Shown: positions 45,545 to 55,358 of the stretch, one piece after another
How positions within the stretch are numbered: position 1 is the stretch's first letter
How the letters are laid out: every line of letters starts with the position of its first letter
Assembly: GCF_007362955.1 (NCBI RefSeq)
Contig: NZ_CP041696.1
Coordinates: forward strand, 4,092,001-4,156,000
Direction of reading: 5' to 3'
Length of the DNA: 64,000 bases
Source: Lysinibacillus fusiformis
Lineage (GTDB): Bacteria; Bacillota; Bacilli; Bacillales_A; Planococcaceae
The notes under the pieces: generated by a model
What the model was told of the DNA's origin: nothing
Seen by the model: only the letters and a program-made list of their open reading frames with translations
Database searches by the model: none
Made by a program: the position numbers and the translations under genes

Positions 45545-46603
45545 ATGCGTAAAAAAGTACGAGACAGGGGTATTGTGATTGGTACGTTACCAGTAGGGTC
45601 AAAAAATTGTCTAACAGATGTAATGGGCGTGCGTGTAGGACATGTGACGCTGGATGAAGAATTAAGTCAGGACGGGGCGTATGCATGTACAGGGGTAACA
45701 GCGATTTTACCACACGGCGGCAATTTATTTCAGCACAAGGTCATTGCGTCAAGTTATATACTAAATGGCTTTGGAAAGACGACAGGACTTGTGCAAGTTA
45801 ATGAACTAGGGGTCCTTGAATCACCGATTATGCTGACGAACACATTTGGTGTACCGGCTGTTACACAGGGCGCGTTACGGTATATGTTAGATACCAATGC
45901 AGCGATAGGTGATTCGACAGGAACGATTAATATTGTCGTTGGGGAATGTAATGATAGTTATTTGAACACTATTCGTGCCTGTCCGGTAACACCTGAGCAT
46001 GCGATTGAAGCCATCCACATAGCCTCAGAAGGTGTAGCAGCAGAAGGGGCAGTCGGCGCAGGAAAAGGTATGATATGCTTCGGCTATAAGGGCGGCATTG
46101 GCTCATCCTCGCGCATTGTGACAGTAGAACCAGAAGCCGTAAACTATACAGTTGGCTGTCTGGTGTTAAGTAATTTTGGACATAGCACAGAGTTTTTAGC
46201 TGATCGTTATCAAATTATGAGTGTTCAAAGTGAAGCTACCTTAGCGCCAACAGATGGTTCGATTATAATTGTGTTGGCGACAGATGCCCCGCTTAGTAGC
46301 CGTCAGCTGAATCGTGTCATTAAGCGCTGTGGCATTGGTCTTGGCCGTACTGGCAGTCATTTCTCACATGGCAGTGGGGATATTGTCATTGGCTTTACAA
46401 CGGCACATCAAATCCCGCACACGTCCAAGCAACATTTAGAAACACGTACACAGCTGCGTGAGGATCATCCTGTTATGAATCAGTTATTTACTGCGGCGGC
46501 AGAAGCAACAGAAGAAGCCATTTTGAATTCTCTATCTCAGGCACAAACAACAACGGGTCGAAATGGTCATGTAGTGGAAGCCTATCATTTTGCTGAAAAG
46601 TAA
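45545..46603 (+). CDS. P1 family aminopeptidase (DmpA-like)
   Basis: 352-aa Ntn hydrolase of peptidase family S58/P1. Typical motifs: N-C-L-T-D-V-M-G-V-R-V-G-H at residue 21, G-A-V-G-A-G-K-G near 175, and D-G-S-I-I-I-V-L-A-T-D-A-P-L near 238, where the Ser after Gly is the expected autocleavage nucleophile that splits the chain into two subunits. Family members release N-terminal D-, L- or beta-amino acids. No signal peptide. It follows the racemase by 90 bp and ends at a terminator. Confidence 0.88.
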   Translation: MRKKVRDRGIVIGTLPVGSKNCLTDVMGVRVGHVTLDEELSQDGAYACTGVTAILPHGGNLFQHKVIASSYILNGFGKTTGLVQVNELGVLESPIMLTNTFGVPAVTQGALRYMLDTNAAIGDSTGTINIVVGECNDSYLNTIRACPVTPEHAIEAIHIASEGVAAEGAVGAGKGMICFGYKGGIGSSSRIVTVEPEAVNYTVGCLVLSNFGHSTEFLADRYQIMSVQSEATLAPTDGSIIIVLATDAPLSSRQLNRVIKRCGIGLGRTGSHFSHGSGDIVIGFTTAHQIPHTSKQHLETRTQLREDHPVMNQLFTAAAEATEEAILNSLSQAQTTTGRNGHVVEAYHFAEK

Positions 46604-46614
46604 TAATGGAATTT

Positions 46615-46663
46615 GGTAAAAGTTATTGAGGCACTTCGTGTTTCAATAACTTTACTATTTTTA
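46615..46663 (+). terminator. Terminator after the P1 peptidase
   Basis: AAAGTTATTGA pairs with TCAATAACTTT around a short inner stem (GCAC/GTGT), followed by T-rich sequence. Confidence 0.75.
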
Positions 46664-46786
46664 TGGCCACAAAGAAGAGTTTAAGCAGCCACATAGGGTA
46701 AGAAAATCCAGTTCTATCTTGTCTTGCTCATAGGGTGAAGCTGTATGATAATCGAAAGGCTAGATGTTTTGAAAGGGGGAGTTATC

Positions 46787-47170
46787 ATGAAGAAAAATAT
46801 AGTATTAGGTTTTATTGCTATATTTGTATTGGCGTTAGTGGGTGTCTATATAAGCCATAATAATGAAACGATTAAAATTTACGAGGCAAATAGTTTTTCA
46901 AAAATTAAAAAGGGTTCCATGAAAGAAATTACAGATTTAACGGACAAAGATGTATTTTTATCCGCCTTTTACAGTGCAAGTAAAAACGCAGGTATCGTAG
47001 ACATGGATATTCCTAACTATAAAGTTAAACTGGGTATGAAAACATATTATCTTTGGATTGATGAGAATTCTGGTGTGATAATGGATGATAACGATACACA
47101 TACCACTTATAGCATTGAAGCTCAAGATGTTTATGAAGTGATTACGAAGTTATATGGGGGCAAAGAATAA
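46787..47170 (+). CDS. Small membrane-anchored/secreted protein of unknown function
   Basis: 127-aa protein with an N-terminal hydrophobic segment (residues 5-22) followed by an extracellular domain with I-K-I-Y-E-A-N-S-F-S and a Y-Y-L-W-I-D-E-N-S-G-V-I strand pair, reminiscent of YhfM-like domains. The ATG at 46787 lies 6 nt after GGGGGAG; an in-frame start 14 codons earlier would contain this site. Monocistronic by spacing. Confidence 0.6.
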   Translation: MKKNIVLGFIAIFVLALVGVYISHNNETIKIYEANSFSKIKKGSMKEITDLTDKDVFLSAFYSASKNAGIVDMDIPNYKVKLGMKTYYLWIDENSGVIMDDNDTHTTYSIEAQDVYEVITKLYGGKE

Positions 47171-47783
47171 CAAAGATAAACTTTTGGAATTAACAATCAT
47201 TCTAGTCACTCTCAATCATTAAATTAAGTAAGTAATTCGTAAAGCTACGATAATTTTTGATAAAAGTTTTATGATGGATGTAAGTCATCAAAACAAGCAA
47301 AATTTATAAAAAATGCACTGAATTTGATAGATTCAATGATCTTTCAACTCTTTCTAGATTTATCAAGTGAGAGCACACTCATAGTTGAAGCTTTCTTCAT
47401 ACATACAAATCCACCGCTTTCCCCATTCTCGAACCAACTCGTTTAAGCAACTTCGAATTTAAACATTGCAATGAATCGAACGAAAGAAATCAAAATTTTT
47501 CTTTCGTGGAAATTTCCCTCGATACACTACTATCAGAACATCTGTATAAAAACCCCTAAATTATCATAGAAAACATCGCATTTCGACTCCCAACGGAGAT
47601 TTCCAACAATTAATTAGCGCATTTTGTATGAAAATAAGATAATAACCATTTATTTGTAATAATGCTTTTTTTATCTAGTCAATGAATAGCTAGGTGTGCT
47701 AACATTTACTTTAAAAATACAGAATTATCAAAAATATAACGTGATCTTTGCTTCAAATTCTTGCGAGAGTTGAGGTGCATTTG
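47171..47783. other. Long spacer upstream of the muropeptide operon
   Basis: 613 bp, A/T-rich. It contains a perfect 9-bp hairpin ACGAAAGAA/TTCTTTCGT (47480-47507) and, near the operon, AATTATCAAAAATAT (47723-47737), which matches the CodY consensus AATTTTCWGAAAATT at 11 of 15 positions. No ORF is convincing. The operon promoter should lie here but no strong SigA box pair stands out. Confidence 0.45.
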
Positions 47784-48524
47784 ATGATGCAAGGAAAGCT
47801 ATTTCAGCCAATTAAAATGTTAAAAATAGAGAATAGTAAAAAACTTCCATCTGTACAAGAGAATAGTGAGCCGCTCATACGAGTAGAGGAAGAGACTCCT
47901 AGAATTTTTGTAAAGCCGATTTATTATTTACAGCGTATACCACACAGTCTAAAATCGCTTTATTTGCGGGAGGGTGCATATGCGCGATTGAAACAAGCAG
48001 TCCGGCTTTTGCCTGAAAATTATAGCTTCATTTTGTATGACGGCTATCGCCCATTACAAGTGCAACAATTTTTGTTTACACAATTTTCGAAACAACTTAA
48101 GAAGCAATACCCCTTTTTTACGGAAGAAGAGATTGTAAAGGAGACCCGAAAGTTTGTAGCGTTTCCGAGCTTAGGTAACGAATATCTTGCACCACATCTC
48201 ACAGGAGGCGCAATTGATTTAACACTAGGGGATTTGCATGGCAATGCGTTAGATCTTGGTACGGCATTTGATGAGCTCAACGAAAAATCAGCAACACGCT
48301 ATTTCGAACAGCATACAGACGAAAATAACATAGCCTGCCTGCATCGTCGGTTGCTGTATAACTGTATGACAATGGCCGATTTTACGAATTATGCAGAGGA
48401 ATGGTGGCACTATGACTTTCACAATACTGCTTGGGCAAGACGTGTGGATGCGCAACACGCTAGTTATGGTGCAATCGAAGCAAAGATACAAGACTATCAA
48501 GTAAAGGAGTATCGATATCTATGA
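47784..48524 (+). CDS. ddpX: D-alanyl-D-alanine dipeptidase (VanX/DdpX-like)
   Basis: 246-aa zinc peptidase of family M15D, cleaving D-Ala-D-Ala to two D-Ala. Active-site motifs are complete: Y-D-G-Y-R89-P, P-H138-L-T-G-G-A-I-D145 (zinc ligands His and Asp), and E206-W-W-H209 (catalytic Glu, third ligand His). No signal peptide: it acts on imported dipeptide in the cytoplasm. The start is an ATG shortly after GAGGTG (47784 or 47787). It is the first gene of the operon and overlaps dppA by 4 nt. Confidence 0.88.
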   Translation: MMQGKLFQPIKMLKIENSKKLPSVQENSEPLIRVEEETPRIFVKPIYYLQRIPHSLKSLYLREGAYARLKQAVRLLPENYSFILYDGYRPLQVQQFLFTQFSKQLKKQYPFFTEEEIVKETRKFVAFPSLGNEYLAPHLTGGAIDLTLGDLHGNALDLGTAFDELNEKSATRYFEQHTDENNIACLHRRLLYNCMTMADFTNYAEEWWHYDFHNTAWARRVDAQHASYGAIEAKIQDYQVKEYRYL

Positions 48525-49315
48525 AGGTATATATAAGTGCAGACATTGAAGGGATTACAGGCACAACATCTTGGAGTGAAACGGAGCTCAATGCGCCTGA
48601 TAATGCGTTTTTTCGCAAGCAAATGACAAAGGAAGTAGAGGCAGCCATAGAAGGAGCCATTCTTGGAGGGGCTACAGAGATCTTACTAAAGGATGCTCAT
48701 GACTCAGCACGTAATCTGGATATTTCCAATCTTCCTGTGAACTGCAAGGTCATTCGTGGCTGGACATATGAACCAATGTGTATGGTAGCAGGGCTTGATA
48801 GCAGCTTTAACCGCGCCATTTTCATCGGTTATCACAGTAAAGGAGGAAGTGCGCGAAATCCATTAGCGCATACGCTTTGTGTCTTCGCTGATGTGAAGAT
48901 TAATGGCGAGTACGCGAGTGAATTTTTAATTAATACGTATGCTGCTGCTCTCCATGGTGTTCCGGTTTCATTTGTCAGTGGGGATGTAGGGTTAACAGAA
49001 GAAATTCAAACCATCAATGACAATATCGTTACATTTGCCACGAAGGAGGGAGTTGGCAATGCGACGATTAGCGTGAGCCCACAGCTGACACTTAAAGAAA
49101 CAAAACGTCTTGTGGCGGCATCCATGAAGGTAGAGCGAGGAGCGTTACAAGTGACATTGCCGGAACGCTTTGTGGTGGAAATTATTTACCGTGACCATAC
49201 ACGTGCCTATCGTAATTCATTTTATCCAAATGCAACATTTAAGCCGCATAATACTGTGAAATTCGTGACGGATGATTATTTTGAAGTACTTCGTATTTTA
49301 CAGTTCCTAACATAA
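48521..49315 (+). CDS. dppA: D-aminopeptidase DppA
   Basis: 264-aa zinc D-aminopeptidase of family M55. Motifs S-A-D-I-E-G-I-T-G at the N-terminus (Asp and Glu metal ligands), K-D-A-H-D-S-A-R-N near residue 57 and G-Y-H-S near 104 match DppA of B. subtilis, which releases D-Ala from short D-peptides. ATGA overlap with ddpX; the epimerase gene follows after 23 bp. Confidence 0.92.
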   Translation: MKVYISADIEGITGTTSWSETELNAPDNAFFRKQMTKEVEAAIEGAILGGATEILLKDAHDSARNLDISNLPVNCKVIRGWTYEPMCMVAGLDSSFNRAIFIGYHSKGGSARNPLAHTLCVFADVKINGEYASEFLINTYAAALHGVPVSFVSGDVGLTEEIQTINDNIVTFATKEGVGNATISVSPQLTLKETKRLVAASMKVERGALQVTLPERFVVEIIYRDHTRAYRNSFYPNATFKPHNTVKFVTDDYFEVLRILQFLT

Positions 49316-49338
49316 GCAAACGGACAGTAGGTGCAGAA

Positions 49339-50406
49339 ATGAAAATAAAAAACATTAAGGTCGCTAAGGTGGAAGCTCCACTTATCACACCATTTAAAAC
49401 TGCGCTTCGGACGGTACATCGTATTCACAATATTGCTGTCTATGTTGATACCGATGAGGGACAAATAGGTATTGGCGAAGCGGCGCCAACAGCAGTCATT
49501 ACTGGCGAAACACTAGGCTCTATTACACATGCTATTGAAAATTATATCAAGCCCGCCATTATGGGGCTGGATATAGAAGAAATCGCCCAGATTATGGAAC
49601 GATTAGACAAAAGTATTTACCATAATACCAGTGCCAAAGCTGCGGTGGATATGGCGATTTATGATTTATTTGCACAGCACTTTCAAGCGCCATTGTATAA
49701 ATTATTAGGTGGTTACCGCAAGGAACTAACGACTGACATTACGATTAGTGTGAATGAATTGGAAGAAATGGTGAGGGATAGTGTAGCAGCTAAAGCGCGC
49801 GGTTTCCACATTCTAAAGGTCAAGGTTGGGAAGGACCCGATTGGAGATGTGAAGCGCGTGGTTGCAATTCGGCAAGCTGTTGGGCCAGACATTTCAATAC
49901 GCGTGGATGCCAATCAAGGTTGGACGCCAAAGCAAGCGGTACGCATTATTGGTGCTCTTGAGGATGCAGGTACCAATATAGAATTAGTGGAGCAACCTGT
50001 ACATTATAACGATCTAGCTGGTATGCAATATGTGACAGCTAATACGTTGACGAATATTTTGGCAGATGAAAGTGTATTCTCCGCCAAAGATGCTTTCACC
50101 ATTATCGAAAAGCGTGCAGCAGATTTGATTAATATCAAACTCATGAAAACAGGGGGTATTCATCAAGCGCACCAGATTTGTCAGATAGCAGAGGCCAATG
50201 GCATTTCATGTATGATTGGTTGCATGTTGGAAACAAAAATTAGCGTTAGTGCGGCAGCTCATTTTGCGGCATCACAAAAAAATATAACAATGGTAGATCT
50301 AGACGGACCTGGTTTATGTTTGAAAGATCCTATTTCAGGTGGTCCAATTTTTGAAAACGAACGAATTACAATGACGGATGCAGTTGGAATAGGATTTACA
50401 ATATAA
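49339..50406 (+). CDS. ykfB: L-Ala-D/L-Glu epimerase
   Basis: 355-aa enolase-superfamily dipeptide epimerase. Catalytic lysines K160-V-K162 and K267, and metal ligands D190 (V-D-A-N-Q-G-W), E218 (V-E-Q-P) and D243 (A-D-E-S) are all present. It converts L-Ala-D-Glu from murein into L-Ala-L-Glu, which ordinary peptidases can use. In B. subtilis it is encoded in the dpp-ykf cluster as here. Confidence 0.92.
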   Translation: MKIKNIKVAKVEAPLITPFKTALRTVHRIHNIAVYVDTDEGQIGIGEAAPTAVITGETLGSITHAIENYIKPAIMGLDIEEIAQIMERLDKSIYHNTSAKAAVDMAIYDLFAQHFQAPLYKLLGGYRKELTTDITISVNELEEMVRDSVAAKARGFHILKVKVGKDPIGDVKRVVAIRQAVGPDISIRVDANQGWTPKQAVRIIGALEDAGTNIELVEQPVHYNDLAGMQYVTANTLTNILADESVFSAKDAFTIIEKRAADLINIKLMKTGGIHQAHQICQIAEANGISCMIGCMLETKISVSAAAHFAASQKNITMVDLDGPGLCLKDPISGGPIFENERITMTDAVGIGFTI

Positions 50407-50433
50407 AAAAAGATTGCTAGGGGGAGGCTTTTT

Positions 50434-52257
50434 ATGAAAAAGTATTGGTTTCTTTTAGTGTGTCTTATCGCCTTACTTTGTACAGCATGTAGTAATGATT
50501 CCTCAGATGAAAAAAAATCAGAATACCGAGTAGTCTATTCAGGTGAAATTAAAACCTTAAACTATCTCAAAACTTCTGAAACTAATGAGTTTGCTGTTGC
50601 GGCTAATTTAGTCGATGGGTTGATCGAATATGATAAGTATGGTGTTGTACAACCAGGCTTAGCAAAAGAATGGTCTTCAAATGAAGATGCAACCGTGTGG
50701 ACTTTTAAGCTTCGAGATGACGTAAAATGGGTAACCCATGACGGCAAAGAGTACGCAGATTTAGTGGCACAAGATTTTGTGGACGGCTTAAACTATGTGC
50801 TTGATGCCAAAAATGAATCGTCAACTGTATGGAGTGCAACCGTTGTGAAAAATGGTGAAGCGTTCTATAACGGGGATATAACTGATTTCTCAAAAGTTGG
50901 TATAAAGGCAACCGACAAACATACAGTAGAGTATACTTTAGAAGCACCTACACCCTATTTCCTCTCTATGCTGAACTACGTATGCTTCTTCCCAGTTAAT
51001 GGTGAGTTTTTAGCTGAAAAAGGCGGAAAATTCGGAACAACACGTGAAGATTTCCTTTATAACGGTGCTTATATTTTAGACAAGTTTGAACCTCAAAATG
51101 AGCGTGTCCTTGTTAAAAACGATACGTACTGGGATAAAGATAATGTGCTGATCGACCGTATCCGCTATAAATATAACAAAGAAGCAGCAACTGTAGCGCC
51201 AGAACTATTCTTACGTGGTGAAGTAGATTCTGCAAGCATTCCAACCTCCATCATTGATGAATGGTTTAATGATGACAAGAAAAAATCGCAGGTTCGTCAA
51301 ACTCAAAACAATTTCTATACGTATTTTTATGCGTTAAACTTTGATCCGCAATTCGACGCTGAGTATGAACCAGATAATTGGAAGATTGTTGTCAATAATA
51401 GAGACTTCCGAAAATCACTTTATCATGCGCTGGATCGCGTTTCAGCCATGTTAACAGTAGAGCCATATAATCCACAGGACATGCTTAGTAACACGGTTAC
51501 ACCGAGAAACTTTGTAGATGTTGCTGGGGTCGATTACACACTACTAGCCCCATTAGAACCTATTACAAGTAGTGATTCCTTTAATAAAGATCTAGCACTA
51601 GAATTTAAGGAAAAAGCGAAGGCTGCACTTGATGGGAAAGCGACCTTCCCAGTGAAAGTATTAATGCCCTATAACTCAGGTAGTCCTGATTGGGCAAACC
51701 GTACACAAGTGCTTGAACAGCAAATCGAAAAATTATTAGGCGCTGATTATGTTGATATTATCGTAGAAGCTGGTCCTTCCACAGGCTTTTTATCAGAAGT
51801 ACGCCGCCCAGGTAAATTTGCGTTACTTGAAGCGAACTGGGGTCCAGACTATGCCGATCCATCCACATACACAGAGCCATTCAGTGTCGATGGCACATAT
51901 AACAAACCAGAATTAGCAGAGGGCTATAAAGAAGCCAATGGCAAAACAACATATCAAAATTTAATCGATGAAGCAAAAGCAACAATTGATACAGCTGAAC
52001 GCTATGACCTATTTGCAAAAGCAGAAAGTTTTTTAATTGAAGAAGCATTTGTCATTCCATATGCAGTAGGTGGTAGTGGTTATGTCGCTTCAAAATTAAA
52101 CCCATTTGAAGCACAGTACTCGCCATTTGGTGTAACATCTGAAAAATTCAAAGGTCAGAAAATTTTAGATAAGCCAATGAGTAATGATGAGTTCAAAGAA
52201 GCTTTAGCAAAGTGGGAGCAAGAACGTGCTGAGGCCTTAGTCAATGCAACAAAATAA
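50434..52257 (+). CDS. dppE: Peptide-binding lipoprotein of the importer (DppE/OppA-like)
   Basis: 607-aa SBP_bac_5 lipoprotein: signal peptide with lipobox L-C-T-A-C, Cys19, then a peptide-binding fold of OppA length (V-Y-S-G-E-I-K-T-L-N near residue 35). It captures peptides, here probably murein tripeptides or dipeptides, outside the membrane. ATG follows AGGGGGAGG. A hairpin after its stop probably sets higher expression than the permeases. Confidence 0.88.
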   Translation: MKKYWFLLVCLIALLCTACSNDSSDEKKSEYRVVYSGEIKTLNYLKTSETNEFAVAANLVDGLIEYDKYGVVQPGLAKEWSSNEDATVWTFKLRDDVKWVTHDGKEYADLVAQDFVDGLNYVLDAKNESSTVWSATVVKNGEAFYNGDITDFSKVGIKATDKHTVEYTLEAPTPYFLSMLNYVCFFPVNGEFLAEKGGKFGTTREDFLYNGAYILDKFEPQNERVLVKNDTYWDKDNVLIDRIRYKYNKEAATVAPELFLRGEVDSASIPTSIIDEWFNDDKKKSQVRQTQNNFYTYFYALNFDPQFDAEYEPDNWKIVVNNRDFRKSLYHALDRVSAMLTVEPYNPQDMLSNTVTPRNFVDVAGVDYTLLAPLEPITSSDSFNKDLALEFKEKAKAALDGKATFPVKVLMPYNSGSPDWANRTQVLEQQIEKLLGADYVDIIVEAGPSTGFLSEVRRPGKFALLEANWGPDYADPSTYTEPFSVDGTYNKPELAEGYKEANGKTTYQNLIDEAKATIDTAERYDLFAKAESFLIEEAFVIPYAVGGSGYVASKLNPFEAQYSPFGVTSEKFKGQKILDKPMSNDEFKEALAKWEQERAEALVNATK

Positions 52258-52289
52258 GAGCTTGAGATAATCATTGCAAAGTTTTTATC

Positions 52290-52336
52290 ATGAAGGAGAT
52301 GACCGAAAGAGATTAGTCGGCATCTCCTTCATTCTT
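52290..52336 (+). terminator. Attenuator-like hairpin between dppE and dppB
   Basis: GAAGGAGATG (52292-52301) and CATCTCCTTC (52321-52330) form a perfect stem, with an inner CCGA/TCGG stem, followed by ATTCTTTCTC. Partial termination would favour the binding protein. Confidence 0.65.
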
Positions 52337-52368
52337 TCTCGAATCTAGTCTGTAGGGAGGAATAAACG

Positions 52369-53313
52369 ATGTTGTGGTATATCGGAAAACGATTGTTACA
52401 ATCAGTATTCACACTTTTTATCATTATCACGATTGTTTTTTCATTACTGCGTTTAATGCCTGAAGAAGGTTATTTAGGAGCAGCAGCAGAAAAAATGTCA
52501 CCCGCTCAACAGGAAGTGTATTTAACTAATTTAGGTTTAAGAGATCCATTGCCTGTTCAATTAGGGGATTTTTATGCAAATTTATTGCACGGAGATCTGG
52601 GCAAATCAGTTACATATCGTACAGATGTACCGGTTGTCGTGATCATCGCAGATAAAATTATTTATTCGTTACTGTTTGGACTAGGGGCCGTTGCGCTATC
52701 ACTCATTATCGGTGTGCCACTTGGCATTTTAATGGCGCAAATGAAAGGGCGCTGGCTCGATCGTTTAGGAACAGGATACATTGTCTTCGTTGTTGCTGTT
52801 CCGGCAGCGGTATATTACTTAGTTATTCAAATGTATGTGACAGAAATCTTCCGTCTGCCGATGCTCTTTGATGAATATCAGCCAATTACCTGGATATTGC
52901 CGCTACTCTCCATGGCCTTAGCACCGACGGCTTCCTACGCAATGTGGATGCGTCGTTATATGGTGGATGAACTAAATAAGGACTATATAAAGCTAGCACG
53001 TGCTAAAGGTGTGAAAGAGCGGACTTTAATGTTTAGCCATGTATTACGCAATGCCTTTATTCCGATGGCGCAGTACTTACCTGCAACCATTCTATTTACG
53101 ATTACTGGTTCTATTTATATTGAATCCTTGTATTCCATTCCTGGGATGGGAGGCTTACTCGTTGATGCCATCCAGCGACAGGATAATACCATTGTCCAAG
53201 GACTTGTCCTTGTTTTCTCATCACTTGGAATCATCGGTCTGATTTTAGGTGATATCGCCATGGCACTTGTTGATCCACGTATTAAATTAGGCAAAGGGGA
53301 GAGTGTACGTTAA
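52369..53313 (+). CDS. dppB: Peptide importer permease DppB
   Basis: 314-aa DppB/OppB-type permease with six hydrophobic segments and the coupling loop Y-I-K-L-A-R-A-K-G-V (about residues 205-214). ATG 52369 follows GGGAGG. Its stop overlaps the dppC start by one base (TAATG). Confidence 0.9.
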   Translation: MLWYIGKRLLQSVFTLFIIITIVFSLLRLMPEEGYLGAAAEKMSPAQQEVYLTNLGLRDPLPVQLGDFYANLLHGDLGKSVTYRTDVPVVVIIADKIIYSLLFGLGAVALSLIIGVPLGILMAQMKGRWLDRLGTGYIVFVVAVPAAVYYLVIQMYVTEIFRLPMLFDEYQPITWILPLLSMALAPTASYAMWMRRYMVDELNKDYIKLARAKGVKERTLMFSHVLRNAFIPMAQYLPATILFTITGSIYIESLYSIPGMGGLLVDAIQRQDNTIVQGLVLVFSSLGIIGLILGDIAMALVDPRIKLGKGESVR

Positions 53314-54287
53314 TGAGTATATATACAGAAGAAATTAATAATATCTCAGACAAGTCGCGTGAAGCGCTGTTTCAGTTTGCAGAAGTTGGGGACAGCAAAG
53401 CCGAAGAAACAGCCTACTCCAATTATTCCTATTGGCGTTCGACATGGCAATCCTTTTTGAAAAATCGCTTGGCGGTCTTTTTATTAGTTGCGGTTTGTAT
53501 GATCGTGGCGTTTACCATCCTGCAACCGTACTTCCCACAGCAAAAATCACCAACTGAAATCTATCTGGATGACCAAACAGGCTTACAAGCTCGCAATATT
53601 GCCCCGAACGCTGAATTTTGGTTTGGGACAAACTCAATCGGTCAGGATTTATGGTCGCGCATTTGGGCAGGAACACGTACTTCGTTATTAATTGGCTGTG
53701 TTGTCGCATTGGTTGAAGCCATCGTTGGCATTACAATTGGTACACTTTGGGGCTTCTCTCGTAAGCTCGAAGTGCCGATTACGCAGCTCTATAATGTGGT
53801 GGATAATATCCCTACAACGATTGTCCTGATTTTAATGTCCTATATTTTGCGTCCGAGTATTTCGACCATCATCATTGCCATGTGTATCACGGGTTGGGTG
53901 GAAATGGCGCGCTTCATTCGCAATCAAATTGTGATATTACGGGACCGCGAGTACAACTTAGCTTCTAAATGTTTAGGTACGCCTGACTACCGCATTATTT
54001 TAAAGAATCTATTACCTTATTTAATCTCTGTCATTATGCTCCGGATGAGCCTCGCGATTCCTTTTGCGATTGGTGCAGAAGTATTTTTAACATATATTGG
54101 GCTAGGGCTACCAATCAGTGAACCGTCTTTAGGAAATTTAATCAATGAAGGTCGCGTATTGATGATGTCACCAGATCTACGTTATCAGCTGATTTTTCCA
54201 AGTATTGTATTGAGTGTTATTACGATTGCCTTTTATATTATTGGCAATTCATTTGCGGATGCAGCAGATCCAAAAAATCACGTATAA
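53313..54287 (+). CDS. dppC: Peptide importer permease DppC
   Basis: 324-aa OppC-type permease: cytoplasmic N-terminal tail, first helix near residue 50, F-G-T-N-S-I-G-Q-D-L-W motif near 107, five further helices and coupling loop Y-N-L-A-S-K-C-L-G-T. It overlaps dppB by 1 nt. Confidence 0.9.
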   Translation: MSIYTEEINNISDKSREALFQFAEVGDSKAEETAYSNYSYWRSTWQSFLKNRLAVFLLVAVCMIVAFTILQPYFPQQKSPTEIYLDDQTGLQARNIAPNAEFWFGTNSIGQDLWSRIWAGTRTSLLIGCVVALVEAIVGITIGTLWGFSRKLEVPITQLYNVVDNIPTTIVLILMSYILRPSISTIIIAMCITGWVEMARFIRNQIVILRDREYNLASKCLGTPDYRIILKNLLPYLISVIMLRMSLAIPFAIGAEVFLTYIGLGLPISEPSLGNLINEGRVLMMSPDLRYQLIFPSIVLSVITIAFYIIGNSFADAADPKNHV

Positions 54288-54299
54288 AGGGGGAATACG

Positions 54300-55358
54300 A
54301 TGGAAGCGGAACTTACAAAGTCCCGAATATTATCGATTGAAAACTTAGTCATTAAATTTACACTTCGAGGTCAGATCCTAACGGCCATTCGTGACATCTC
54401 CCTTGCGTTATATAAAGGTGAAAGCCTTGCAATTGTTGGCGAATCGGGCTCAGGAAAATCAGTCCTTGTGAAATCCGTAATGGGTTTGCTCGACAAAAAC
54501 GGTTATATTGAGCAAGGTCAAATTATATACAATAGTATGGACTTAGCGCAATTTAAAACAGAGCAAGAGTGGTTGCAAATACGAGGAAAAGAGGTCGCGA
54601 TGGTAATACAGGATCCCATGACATCCTTAAATCCGCTCAAAACGATTGGGAAGCAAATTGAGGAATGTGTAGTTTTACACCAAGGCTTAAAGGGCAAAGC
54701 CGCTTATGAAGAAACACTTAAACTACTAAGTGATGTCGGCATTTATGATGTTGAGAAACGCTATAAACAGTACCCTCATGAATTTTCTGGTGGGATGCGG
54801 CAACGTATTGTCATTGCGATTGCACTTGCCTGTCATCCGAAAATATTAATTTGCGATGAACCTACGACTGCACTCGATGTCACGATCCAAGCACAAATTT
54901 TGCAGCTATTAAAAAATCTACAGCAGAAATATGGACTTACTACCGTTTATATTACGCATGATTTAGGCGTTGTGGCAAAAGTCGCAGATCGTATCGCGGT
55001 CATGTACGCAGGCGATGTGATCGAAGTGGGCGCCGCACATGAAGTCTTCTTTAATAGCCAGCATCCTTATACATGGGCACTCATTTCATCATTACCACAG
55101 CTAGGATTAAAGGGGGAACAGCTCTATTCCATCAAAGGTACCCCGCCAAATTTGTTCAAAGAAATAAAGGGTGATGCGTTCGCTCCACGAAATCCATATG
55201 CATTAAAGATTGACTACGAGGAACGACCACCATTTTTTCAAGTGAGCGACACACACTTTGCACGAACATGGCTACTGGATCCTCGCGCACCAAAAGTAGA
55301 GCTTCCTGAAACATTACAAGCATTCTTTGAACAGGGGAGGCAATACGCGAATGACTAA
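54300..55358 (+). CDS. dppD: Peptide importer ATPase DppD
   Basis: 352-aa ATPase with Walker A G-E-S-G-S-G-K-S, signature F-S-G-G-M-R-Q-R, Walker [12 protein letters not shown] and switch I-T-H-D. The C-terminal oligopeptide-importer extension (G-T-P-P-N onward) is present, but the cysteine cluster found in many Dpp/OppD proteins is absent. It overlaps the next ATPase by 8 nt. Confidence 0.9.
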   Translation: MEAELTKSRILSIENLVIKFTLRGQILTAIRDISLALYKGESLAIVGESGSGKSVLVKSVMGLLDKNGYIEQGQIIYNSMDLAQFKTEQEWLQIRGKEVAMVIQDPMTSLNPLKTIGKQIEECVVLHQGLKGKAAYEETLKLLSDVGIYDVEKRYKQYPHEFSGGMRQRIVIAIALACHPKILICDEPTTALDVTIQAQILQLLKNLQQKYGLTTVYITHDLGVVAKVADRIAVMYAGDVIEVGAAHEVFFNSQHPYTWALISSLPQLGLKGEQLYSIKGTPPNLFKEIKGDAFAPRNPYALKIDYEERPPFFQVSDTHFARTWLLDPRAPKVELPETLQAFFEQGRQYAND

